A stretch of 64,000 nucleotides of DNA, taken from positions 1,292,349 to 1,356,348 of the forward strand of contig NZ_CM001376.1 of assembly GCF_000237805.1 (NCBI RefSeq), written 5' to 3'. Shown here piece after piece: positions 33,150 to 40,491 of this stretch; position 1 is the stretch's first letter, and the number at the start of each line of letters is the position of its first letter. This stretch comes from Jonquetella anthropi DSM 22815 (lineage in GTDB: Bacteria > Synergistota > Synergistia > Synergistales > Dethiosulfovibrionaceae). The position numbers and the translations under genes are program-made. The notes below the pieces were generated by a model. It saw nothing but the letters and a program-made list of their open reading frames with translations. It did not search any database and was not told the DNA's origin.

Positions 33150-34667
33150 ATGCTGAACGTACGGGGTTTTGACAACGAGAAGTACCTAGCCGAGCAGACC
33201 GCTGCCATCAAGCAGCGGCGCGAACGCATCGGCGGGAAGCTGTACTTGGAGTTCGGCGGCAAACTCACCTCGGATCTCCACGCGGCCCGCGTCCTGCCCG
33301 GCTTTGACCCAGACGTAAAGATGCGGCTGCTGGGCGGCTTTCGGGATATGGCAGAAATCATCATCTGCCTGTACGCCGGCGATATCGAGCGCAAGAAAAT
33401 CCGCGCCGACTTCGGGATAACCTACGACGCCGACGTGCTTCGGCTCATTGACCGGTTCGGCGAGCAGGGGCTGACTGTGGCGGGCGTCGTCATTAACCGC
33501 TACGAAGGCCAGCCGACCGCCGACCTGTTCCGCCGCCGGCTAGAACACCGGGGCGTGAGAGTCTACACCCACCGGATGACGAAAGGCTACCCGACCGACC
33601 TTGAGACGATCGTCAGCGACGAAGGCTACGGGGCCAACTCGTACGTGCCCACCACCAAGCCCATCGTCGTCGTCACAGCGCCCGGCCCGGGTAGCGGGAA
33701 GCTCGCCACCTGTCTCAGCCAGCTGTATCACGAGCACCGGCGGGGCGTTCAGGCGGGATACGCCAAGTACGAGAGCTTCCCGGTGTGGAACATGCCCCTC
33801 AAGCACCCGCTGAACTTGGCCTACGAGGCAGCCACCGCTGACTTAGGCGACGTCAACCTGATCGACCACTTCCACCTGGAAGCGTACGACCAGAAAACGG
33901 TCAACTACAACCGCGACTTGGAAGCGTTCCCAATCCTTCAGCGAATCCTCCAGCGAATCACCGGACAGGACTCGTTCTACCGTTCGCCCACCGACATGGG
34001 GGTCAACCGGATCGGCTTCGGCATCGTGGACGACGACGTGGTCCGCCGGGCCTCCTGCGACGAAATCGTCCGGCGGTACTTCCGCTACTCCTGCGAGTGC
34101 GCCCAAGGAATCACCGACGATGAGGTCGTCCAGCGCGTCGAACTCATCATGAAGGAGCTGGGGCTCCAGCCCGAAGACCGGGCGGTCGTCATTCCTGCCC
34201 GAGAGGCCGCCAAGGAGGCCCGAGCCAAGGGCAAAGGCTCCGACGGCATCTATACCGGCTGCGCCATCGAACTTCCCGACGGCTCGATCGTCACGGGCAA
34301 GAACTCCCCGCTGCTTCACGCCGAAGCGGCGGCGGTTCTCAACGCCATCAAGACGCTGGCCGGCATCCCGGACTCGATCGACCTCCTGCCTGCCTCGCTC
34401 ATTCACTCGCTGGCCCACTTCAAAAAAGAGATCCTCGGCGGGACGAAGCTGACCATGAACCTTGACGAGACGCTCATCGCCCTCAGCCTGAGCGGCACGG
34501 TCAACCCGGTCGCCGAGGCGGCGGTCGCTCAGCTTCCCAAACTCCGCAACAGGGAAGTTCACACGTCCCATATTCCCAGCCCGGCCGACGAGAGCGCGCT
34601 GCGCAAGCTGAACGTCAACCTGACGAGCGACCCGCACTTCTCCAGCAAGAGCTTGTTTGAAGATTAA
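33150..34667 (+). CDS. DUF1846 family protein
   Basis: A 505-residue cytoplasmic protein that matches the DUF1846 (UPF0371) family along its length: GFDNEKYLAEQTAAIKQR at the start, VVVTAPGPGSGKLATCLSQLYHE, and GYAKYESFPVWNMPLKHPLNLAYEAATADL. The GPGSGK segment resembles a nucleotide-binding loop. The function is not established. It follows the YchJ-like gene by 9 bp with a weak ribosome site, so it is probably cotranscribed and coupled. Confidence 0.85.
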   Translation: MLNVRGFDNEKYLAEQTAAIKQRRERIGGKLYLEFGGKLTSDLHAARVLPGFDPDVKMRLLGGFRDMAEIIICLYAGDIERKKIRADFGITYDADVLRLIDRFGEQGLTVAGVVINRYEGQPTADLFRRRLEHRGVRVYTHRMTKGYPTDLETIVSDEGYGANSYVPTTKPIVVVTAPGPGSGKLATCLSQLYHEHRRGVQAGYAKYESFPVWNMPLKHPLNLAYEAATADLGDVNLIDHFHLEAYDQKTVNYNRDLEAFPILQRILQRITGQDSFYRSPTDMGVNRIGFGIVDDDVVRRASCDEIVRRYFRYSCECAQGITDDEVVQRVELIMKELGLQPEDRAVVIPAREAAKEARAKGKGSDGIYTGCAIELPDGSIVTGKNSPLLHAEAAAVLNAIKTLAGIPDSIDLLPASLIHSLAHFKKEILGGTKLTMNLDETLIALSLSGTVNPVAEAAVAQLPKLRNREVHTSHIPSPADESALRKLNVNLTSDPHFSSKSLFED

Positions 34668-34699
34668 CCGGCGCGTGCCCGCGAAGTCTAGCAGAACAT

Positions 34700-34743
34700 A
34701 AAAGGGCCGCCGCCCGCGTAACGCGGGCGGCGGCCCTTTTAAC
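34700..34743. terminator. Very strong bidirectional terminator
   Basis: AAAAGGGCCGCCGCCCGCG pairs perfectly with CGCGGGCGGCGGCCCTTTT across TAA. It serves DUF1846 on the + strand and the UGA-containing gene on the - strand. Confidence 0.92.
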
Positions 34744-34758
34744 GTTCCAACGTAACGA

Positions 34759-35121
34759 TCAGTCCAGAACCGACGTGCACTTGACGAATTTCTGACGCCG
34801 GTACTCAAACAGCACCAAATGGGCCACGCCGCCGGCAAACTTCATCGTCCGACGCACGTACACCGTCATGCCGTTCCAAGAGACCGGATCGTACATATCC
34901 ATGGCCGCCTCAGGTTTCCCCGACTCTACCAGAGCCGTCGCCGGTTCGCCTCAGCAGCCTCGATAGTACCCCCAGGTCAGCGTCTGAACGCTGCCCGTGC
35001 TCTTCAGGTATTGAACGACCTCGCCGGACGCGTCAAACCTCTGCGGCACGACCGCCCAGGCGACGGACGAAATAGAAACCGCGGCAGCCGCCCCGGCGAG
35101 CCATCTCACGAAGCCCCGCAC
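34759..35121 (-). CDS. Secreted protein with in-frame UGA at codon 57 (candidate selenoprotein or nonsense mutant)
   Basis: The reverse strand encodes 120 codons from a GTG at 35121 (AAGGA seven bases upstream, 10 bp after the previous gene) to the stop at 34759. There is one in-frame TGA at 34953-34951. A signal peptide (VRWLAGAAAAVSISSVAWA) opens the protein. The TGA follows Cys56 (YYRGC-stop-GEP). The sequence after it stays protein-like in the same frame for 63 codons (MDMYDPVSWNGMTVYVRRTMKFAGG...). Starting 13 nt after the UGA, a 7-bp stem closes a GGU loop that begins 20 nt after the UGA, within published bacterial SECIS limits. No family is recognised. A nonsense mutation or sequencing error remains possible, and no sel genes are in the window. 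Confidence 0.5.
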
Positions 35122-35131
35122 TGCGCCGTCC

Positions 35132-35845
35132 TTACTTCAGCCCCGTGGCCGCCCGAACCTTGATCGAGTCGTCAGCCAAGCTCACCGACTGAACTGCCAT
35201 CGGGACGACCAAGTGCTCAAACGAAATGCGCGGAGCCGCCTTGACCGTCGCCTTGGCGACAGCGTCGGCCGACACCAGACCGTTGTCGCAGGTCGCGGAG
35301 GTGATCTTCAGCGCGCCGCACCCGTTCTGAACCTCGTAATTCCCGTCCATATGCACCGTCGCTCTCAGCGGGATCATCGCCTTCCGGCTGTACACGCCCC
35401 ACAGGCCGATCGTGTGCTCGGTAAACATCGACTTGTTCACGCTCAGCCGCGGAAAGTCCCGCCCCACCTTGGCGACGAAACCTTCCCGACTGATTCGCCC
35501 GGTCAGAGACCCGCCGCCGATCGACTTGATCAGCAGGCTGCTCCCGTTGGCCGAAAAGGTCACGTCTCTCAGCTCGATCATCAGGTCGTCATAGACCACG
35601 TTGTCGATCGAATACCCTTTAACTCCCAGGTACACTTTTGAGGCGTGCCCCTCTCCCAACCCCTGATCGGACGCGTCGACCGAAGCGGTCAGTGACTTAG
35701 CTCCTAAAAAAGAAGAGCGGAACGCGTCGGTCATCGCGTCGCCCCACTCCAAAGCCGTCTGAGGCGCCGCCTTCATATCCGACGACGCAAACGCCGGCAC
35801 GGCCGAGGCAAACAGCGCAACCGCCAGAATAAACCATCGCTTCAT
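35132..35845 (-). CDS. Secreted protein, possibly LmeA/DUF2993-like
   Basis: 237 residues from the ATG at 35845 (AAGGAG eight bases upstream), beginning with a clear signal peptide MKRWFILAVALFASAVPAFAS. A longer in-frame start at 36019 would add residues that are not signal-like. The mature part is beta-rich (VYLGVKGYSIDNVVYDDLMIELRDVTFSANGSSLLIKS), resembling lipid-binding DUF2993/LmeA domains, but this is a weak call. It is in an operon with the UGA-containing gene. A TATAAT on the reverse strand upstream (about 35931-35936) is a possible -10 box. Confidence 0.55.
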   Translation of the reverse strand: MKRWFILAVALFASAVPAFASSDMKAAPQTALEWGDAMTDAFRSSFLGAKSLTASVDASDQGLGEGHASKVYLGVKGYSIDNVVYDDLMIELRDVTFSANGSSLLIKSIGGGSLTGRISREGFVAKVGRDFPRLSVNKSMFTEHTIGLWGVYSRKAMIPLRATVHMDGNYEVQNGCGALKITSATCDNGLVSADAVAKATVKAAPRISFEHLVVPMAVQSVSLADDSIKVRAATGLK

Positions 35846-36031
35846 TTTCCCATCTCCTTTGAGTCTGTCATTCGATGATCGGGACAACTTAAAGTGCCCC
35901 TGCGCAGTTCGTACGTTTCTTTTTATTATATTGTATCGATATCGAACCGCCGAACAACCGTTAGAATGCTTGAGAAATACCGCCCGTCGCCTCCCGTCGG
36001 AGCGAAAAAACAGATACAAGGAGGATCTTCC

Positions 36032-36178
36032 ATGTCAGCTGCCAAACTCATCCTGTGGTTCTGCGCCGCCGTCTTCCTCGCCCTGTCGGTCCGCTTCTTC
36101 CGGGCCAAGCGGCCGTTCCACGCCCTCGTTGACCTCCTGCTGGCCGTCGGCATCATCGGAGTCATTTTCAACCAGTAA
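36032..36178 (+). CDS. Small membrane protein, 48 aa
   Basis: MSAAKLILWFCAAVFLALSV..., with two hydrophobic stretches (about 5-20 and 30-46) separated by a basic loop FFRAKRPF. AAGGAGG lies 7 bases before the ATG at 36032. An in-frame ATG further upstream (35894) is not supported by a ribosome site. No family is recognised. It is just upstream of the nrdD promoter but outside that transcript. Confidence 0.6.
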   Translation: MSAAKLILWFCAAVFLALSVRFFRAKRPFHALVDLLLAVGIIGVIFNQ

Positions 36179-36189
36179 CATCTTCCCCC

Positions 36190-36246
36190 TTGCGAAACAC
36201 TATATATATGGTATAGTGTTTCTGCAATCGCCACATATATGGAGAC
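36190..36246 (+). promoter_or_regulatory. nrdD promoter with NrdR-like operator
   Basis: TTGCGA (36190-36195), a 16-bp spacer and TATAGT (36212-36217) form the promoter. It is overlaid by the inverted repeat AAACACTATA (36195-36204) and TATAGTGTTT (36212-36221). The sequence ACACTATATATATGGT (36197-36212) resembles the 16-bp NrdR box ACACTATATATAGTGT. A weaker second copy, CCACATATATGGAGAC, is at 36231-36246. NrdR boxes usually occur in pairs, and nrdR itself is at 16.5 kb. Confidence 0.7.
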
Positions 36247-36268
36247 ATCGCAGTGGGAGGAAAGCGCC

Positions 36269-38320
36269 ATGCTCATTCGTTACATTTTCAAGCGCGACGG
36301 AAGTCAGGTCCTGTTTGATCGGGAAAAGATCCGCGTGGCCGTGATGAAGGCCGCGGCGGCGGTCGGATCGTCGGATCCGTCGATCGGAGAGAACGTCACC
36401 CGTCAGGTGGAGTCCTATCTGGCCATATTTTACGACCACGACTCTATCCCGTCGGTCGAACAGATTCAAGATCTGGTCGAGCGGATTCTCATCGAAAACG
36501 ACTACGCCGAGGTCGCTAAAGCCTATATCCTGTACCGCCGTCAGAGAGCCCGGATCCGGGACACCAAAGAGCTTTTGGGCGGCGCGGCCGACCTAGTGAA
36601 CCGTTATCTGGACAACATCGACTGGAAAGTCAACGAGAACAGCAACATGAGCTACTCGCTCCAGGGGCTGAACAATTACATCGCCTCGGAGATCACCGCC
36701 CAGTACTGGCTGAACGAGATCTACACGCCCAAGATACGGGACCTTCACACCTCAGGCTCGCTTCATATTCACGACCTGAGCAACCTGTCGGTGTACTGCT
36801 GCGGCTGGGACCTGATGGACCTTCTCACGGTCGGATTCGGCGGCGTCACCACAAAGGTCGGCTCCAAGCCGGCGCGGCACCTGCGCTCACTTTTGGGGCA
36901 GATCGTCAACTTCTTCTACACGCTCCAAGGCGAAGCGGCCGGCGCTCAGGCGTTTGCCAACTTCGACACCTATCTGGCGCCGTTTGTCGCCGCGGACAAG
37001 CTCCCCTATGAGAGCGTCGTCCAGTGCATTCAGGAGTTCGTCTTCAACCTGAACGTCCCGACCCGCGTCGGCTTCCAGACGCCGTTCACCAACATCACCA
37101 TGGACCTAACCGCGCCCAAGGCGCTGGCTAAACTGCCGGCCATCATCGGCGGCGAGCCCATCGACGCCACGTACGGCGACTTCCAGCGGGAAATGGACAT
37201 GATCAACCGGGCGTTTGCCGAAGTCATGCTGGGCGGCGACGCCTCCGGAAAGGTGTTCCCCTTCCCCATCCCCACCTACAACCTGACCAGCGACTTCAAC
37301 TGGGACAACCCGGTCCTTGACCCGGTATGGGAGATGACCGCCAAATACGGCATCCCGTACTTCTCCAACTTCATCAACTCGGACATGAACCCCGACGACG
37401 CCCGATCCATGTGCTGCCGGCTCCGGCTGGACAACCGGGAACTGCGCAAGCGCGGCGGCGGGCTCTTCGGCTCCAACCCCATGACCGGATCCATCGGCGT
37501 TGTGACCATCAACATGCCCCGGCTGGGATTCCTCTCCAAGGGAACCGACGACCTGCTCGCCCGGCTGGACGACCTGATGGACACGGCCCGCGACAGCCTC
37601 GAGATCAAGCGGAAAGTCTTGGAGCGCCTTACCGACGCCAACCTGTACCCCTACTCCAAGCACTACCTGCGGAGCGTCAAAAAGGCGTCGGGCCACTACT
37701 GGAACAACCACTTCAACACCATCGGCATCAACGGCATGAACGAGTGCCTGCTCAACCTGTGCGGCAAAGACCTGACGAGCCGCGAGGGAATCAAACTGGC
37801 CGCTTCGATCATGAACCACATGAAGGAACGGATGAGAACCTACCAGCTGGAGACCGGCAACCTGTACAACTTGGAAGCCACGCCGGCCGAGGGCGTCACC
37901 TACCGGTTCGCCAAGGCCGACCGGGATCAATTCGGCGGACAGGTCATCTGCGCCAATCACCGCCACATGCTGGAAGACGGCGCCGAGCCGTACTACACCA
38001 ACTCGTCCCAGCTTCCCGTCGGCTCAACCGACGACATCTTTGAAGCCCTTGAGATGCAGGACGAACTCCAGACCATCTACACCGGCGGCACGGTCCTCCA
38101 CGGCTTTCTGGGCGAGCGGGTCACCGACGGGGCGACCGTCCGACGGCTCGTTCGGAAAATCGCCGAAAACTATCGGCTGCCGTACTTCACCATCACGCCC
38201 ACGTTCTCTATCTGTCCGATTCACGGCTACATTCCGGGCGAACACGAATACTGCCCCATCTGCGACGCCGAGCTTGCCGCACAGGAGGCAGCCTGCTGCT
38301 CCTGCAGCGCCGGCGACTAA
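36269..38320 (+). CDS. nrdD: Anaerobic (class III) ribonucleoside-triphosphate reductase, catalytic part without the glycyl-radical segment
   Basis: 683 residues from the ATG at 36269 (GGGAGG upstream). The N-terminal ATP-cone (LIRYIFKRDGSQVLFDREKIR, residues 1-95) senses ATP/dATP. The ten-stranded barrel has the finger-loop region SMCCRL (C382/C383) and GSIGVVTINMPR. The C-terminal zinc motif is CPIHGY...CPIC (C649, H652, C662, C665). The chain then ends in a short Cys-rich tail, AACCSCSAGD. The RV.GY.RPV..WN.GK segment that carries the essential glycyl radical in this family is missing here and is found in the separate 47-residue protein at 39065-39208. Stop and nrdG start are adjacent (TAAATG). 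Confidence 0.93.
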   Translation: MLIRYIFKRDGSQVLFDREKIRVAVMKAAAAVGSSDPSIGENVTRQVESYLAIFYDHDSIPSVEQIQDLVERILIENDYAEVAKAYILYRRQRARIRDTKELLGGAADLVNRYLDNIDWKVNENSNMSYSLQGLNNYIASEITAQYWLNEIYTPKIRDLHTSGSLHIHDLSNLSVYCCGWDLMDLLTVGFGGVTTKVGSKPARHLRSLLGQIVNFFYTLQGEAAGAQAFANFDTYLAPFVAADKLPYESVVQCIQEFVFNLNVPTRVGFQTPFTNITMDLTAPKALAKLPAIIGGEPIDATYGDFQREMDMINRAFAEVMLGGDASGKVFPFPIPTYNLTSDFNWDNPVLDPVWEMTAKYGIPYFSNFINSDMNPDDARSMCCRLRLDNRELRKRGGGLFGSNPMTGSIGVVTINMPRLGFLSKGTDDLLARLDDLMDTARDSLEIKRKVLERLTDANLYPYSKHYLRSVKKASGHYWNNHFNTIGINGMNECLLNLCGKDLTSREGIKLAASIMNHMKERMRTYQLETGNLYNLEATPAEGVTYRFAKADRDQFGGQVICANHRHMLEDGAEPYYTNSSQLPVGSTDDIFEALEMQDELQTIYTGGTVLHGFLGERVTDGATVRRLVRKIAENYRLPYFTITPTFSICPIHGYIPGEHEYCPICDAELAAQEAACCSCSAGD

Positions 38321-39010
38321 ATGCTCATCGGAGGACTGCAGAGGACCTCTCTCATCGACTACCCCGGACTCGTCGCTGCGACGGTTTTCACCCTCGGTTG
38401 CAACTTCCGCTGCCCATGGTGTCATAACGGCCCGTTGGTCGACCAGTCGTCGGACCTGCTGGACGAAGAGGACTTCTTCTCGTTCCTCGCCAGTCGAAAA
38501 CGCCTGCTGGACGGCGTCGTGGTCACCGGCGGCGAGCCGACAATCCACCGCGACCTGCCGGAGTTCATCCTCCGAATCAAAGACATGGGGCTGAAAGTCA
38601 AACTTGACACCAACGGAAGCCACCCGGCAATGATGGCCGACCTGATCGACAAAAAACTCGTCGACTACATCGCCATGGACGTCAAAGCCGCGCCGTCGGC
38701 CTACCGACTCGCCGCCGGGACAACCGTCCAGCTGGAAACGCTCCGTCAGGCCATCGAGCAGACTCGGCGCCTTCCGCACGAGTTTCGGCTCACCCTCGTT
38801 CCGGGCATTCACACCGTCGACAGCATGGACGAATACGCCCAATTTTTGGTCCGCGGGCCGCTCTACCTTCAGGCGTTTCGGCCCGTCGAAACGGTACTGG
38901 CCGCCCCGTTCCGGGGCGCCCGCCCCTTTACCCCGAGCGAATTGGCCGCGTTTCGCGACCGATTAGCGTCGCTGATGGAAGGACCGGTCGTTCTTCGGTC
39001 TGCCATCTAG
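38321..39010 (+). CDS. nrdG: Anaerobic ribonucleotide reductase activating protein
   Basis: A 229-residue radical-SAM activase. The cluster motif is C27-NFR-C31-PW-C34, with GGEP at the second SAM-contact position. It uses SAM and a 4Fe-4S cluster to create the glycyl radical on NrdD, here presumably on the separate radical-domain protein. The start directly abuts the nrdD stop. A 54-bp gap with AAGGAGG leads to the radical-domain gene. Confidence 0.92.
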   Translation: MLIGGLQRTSLIDYPGLVAATVFTLGCNFRCPWCHNGPLVDQSSDLLDEEDFFSFLASRKRLLDGVVVTGGEPTIHRDLPEFILRIKDMGLKVKLDTNGSHPAMMADLIDKKLVDYIAMDVKAAPSAYRLAAGTTVQLETLRQAIEQTRRLPHEFRLTLVPGIHTVDSMDEYAQFLVRGPLYLQAFRPVETVLAAPFRGARPFTPSELAAFRDRLASLMEGPVVLRSAI

Positions 39011-39064
39011 CGAATACATCAATTTCGATCGATCATCAGATCGTCTATTGAAGGAGGACTTATC

Positions 39065-39208
39065 ATGGAAGAAAAGCGCACAAAGTGTGAAGTGTACTCT
39101 CGGGTCGTCGGTTTCCTTACTCCCGTTTCCCAGTGGAATAAAGGCAAGAAGGAAGAGTTCAAAGACCGCAAGACCTACGACGCCACGATGGCCCACCGTG
39201 ATTTTTAA
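39065..39208 (+). CDS. Stand-alone glycyl-radical domain of the class III ribonucleotide reductase
   Basis: 47 residues, with AAGGAGG seven bases before the ATG. After a short charged lead and Cys8 it reads EVYSRVVGFLTPVSQWNKG and then KKEEFKDRKTYD. This matches the C-terminal glycyl-radical segment that in other NrdD proteins follows the zinc motif directly. Gly16 in RVVGF is the expected radical site, with Phe where Tyr is common. It is the third gene of nrdD-nrdG-(this), before a strong terminator. It most likely docks on NrdD and is activated by NrdG, by analogy with the stand-alone glycyl-radical protein YfiD/GrcA that rescues pyruvate formate-lyase. Confidence 0.85.
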   Translation: MEEKRTKCEVYSRVVGFLTPVSQWNKGKKEEFKDRKTYDATMAHRDF

Positions 39209-39218
39209 GACACGGCAC

Positions 39219-39256
39219 AAACAGAGCGCCCCGCCTTCGGCGGGGCGCTCGCGTTT
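39219..39256 (+). terminator. Intrinsic terminator of the nrdDG operon
   Basis: GAGCGCCCCGCC pairs with GGCGGGGCGCTC across TTC, then GCGTTTT. From here to about 39440 I see no convincing gene. A 39-codon frame at 39314-39433 has no ribosome site. Confidence 0.85.
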
Positions 39257-39461
39257 TCTGCTGGACAGGCAGCCTAGGCGGACACAACGCAAACAGGACT
39301 GCGGTTCGTTACGATGTTTCGGCTTTCCAAAGACCGCTTTAGCCAAGGCTTTGTCTGGCTCTTTGACGCGGGCGGACGGGGCGGTCGTCTTTCACGCGCT
39401 TGGATTGGCTATGACCGTGCCGTTGTTTATTGACTGAGTTGCGTATTCCCCGCCTGTTCCC

Positions 39462-39489
39462 TTGACAAACTGGCGGGGCGTGCTATTCT
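39462..39489 (+). promoter_or_regulatory. Strong promoter of an orphan RNA gene
   Basis: Perfect TTGACA (39462-39467), a 16-bp spacer and TATTCT (39484-39489). The arms CCCCGCC and GGCGGGG flank the -35 box as a 7-bp inverted repeat (about 39449-39479), a possible operator. Confidence 0.75.
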
Positions 39490-39494
39490 TGCAT

Positions 39495-39582
39495 CAGAAA
39501 GCGGCTCTTCGTGACTAGAGGTCCCTGTGGGCAATTGGAGCCCCGTTGGTTCTTCTATTTCTCGAAGAGCCGTTTCTTTTTT
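39495..39582 (+). ncRNA. Candidate small RNA, about 88 nt, unknown family
   Basis: The predicted transcript starts near 39496. GAAA(G)CGGCTCTTCG (39497-39511) pairs with CGAAGAGCCG-TTTC (39563-39576), followed by six T (39577-39582), so the outer stem is also the terminator. Inside are an imperfect TAGAGGTCC/GGTTCTTCTA stem and a GGGC/GCCC tip, giving a rod with internal loops. It encodes no plausible protein and is followed by another terminator and a convergent gene. It lacks the conserved bases of 4.5S RNA and is much shorter than 6S RNA. I cannot assign it. Confidence 0.65.
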
Positions 39583-39599
39583 AGGAGAAAACGAAACGA

Positions 39600-39640
39600 A
39601 GCAGAGCGCCCCGCTAAACGCGGGGCGCTCTGCTTTTGTC
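39600..39640. terminator. Bidirectional terminator
   Basis: GCAGAGCGCCCCGC pairs with GCGGGGCGCTCTGC across TAAAC, with T-rich flanks. It ends the flavin-reductase-like gene on the reverse strand and backs up the small RNA terminator. Confidence 0.85.
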
Positions 39641-39655
39641 TTTTAAAAAGACGTC

Positions 39656-40333
39656 CTACTCCTGCTTCTCAAACTTAGCCTTCAGAGCTTCGCCAGGGGT
39701 TCCCAGCACGTCGCCGACGTGGTAGTACTTGCCGGTTCCGGGCCAGTAGAGGAAGAGCTTCATGGCTTCGGGCTTCAGCTCGCCGCTGGTCGGGTCGATA
39801 CAGTTCTTATCGATCCACGTTTTGTTGACTTTGGCGATGAAGAACGTGTGGGATCCGCCGTCGAACGCCTCTTCAACTTCACATTCCATGGTGACAGGGA
39901 AGTCCACCAAGCAGGGGGCGTTGACCGTTTCAGCCTTCTCGGTCTTGACGCCAGTGACGGCGAACTTGTCCAAGTCGGGGAGCTTTTTCAGGCTGTGATT
40001 GCCGAAGAAGTCCATCTCGGCGAGGAACTTCTCGCTGGGAAGGTTCACCGTGAAAAACTTGGAGGCCATGATGTTGTCATGGGTGGCCCGCTTCTTGTTG
40101 ACTGCCACGCCGATGCGGGCCGGCGAGCTGCTGACGATGCCCCACCGATCGATGAGAGCCGCGTCGGCCTTTCCGTTTGCGTCGTACGTGGCCACAGCGA
40201 TGACTGTGGACGGGGCGACCCGAGGCCCAAGCTCTTTGCCGTTTGCCGGGTTCACCGCGACCCTCTCAACTGCCAAGGCCGGAACGGCCAACAATGACGC
40301 GCACATCAGAACTGCCAAGACGCTCTTTTTCAT
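39656..40333 (-). CDS. Exported flavin-reductase-like (FMN-binding split barrel) protein
   Basis: 225 residues. A signal peptide (MKKSVLAVLMCASLLAVPALA) precedes a flavin-reductase/flavoredoxin-like domain: ALIDRWGIVSSSPARIGVAVNKKRATHDNIMASKFFTVNLPS, then HTFFIAKVNKTWI. The family normally works in the cytoplasm, so a signal peptide is unusual and suggests a periplasmic redox or FMN-binding role. It is monocistronic, with a T-rich promoter region upstream. Confidence 0.8.
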   Translation of the reverse strand: MKKSVLAVLMCASLLAVPALAVERVAVNPANGKELGPRVAPSTVIAVATYDANGKADAALIDRWGIVSSSPARIGVAVNKKRATHDNIMASKFFTVNLPSEKFLAEMDFFGNHSLKKLPDLDKFAVTGVKTEKAETVNAPCLVDFPVTMECEVEEAFDGGSHTFFIAKVNKTWIDKNCIDPTSGELKPEAMKLFLYWPGTGKYYHVGDVLGTPGEALKAKFEKQE

Positions 40334-40491
40334 GCGAACACGCTCCTTTAATTAGCTCTAACTAACATATTGATTATACTCTGCCGCCGCTAAAAATCAA
40401 CGGTTCAGCGGCTTTCGCCTGCCGGCAGGGAGCGGACTGTTGGTCTATAATCAGGCTGTTGTGACTTGTCAAAGACGAAGGAGGAGTTCCT

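Noticed and set aside
36239-38320. Frameshift explanation for the missing NrdD radical domain
   Set aside because: The missing segment lies beyond the complete nrdG gene with its own ribosome site, so no single frameshift could join it to nrdD.
39314-39433. 39-codon + strand frame (MFRLSKDRFSQGFVWLFDAGG...)
   Set aside because: No ribosome site, no promoter and no recognisable similarity. It lies between a terminator and the small RNA promoter.
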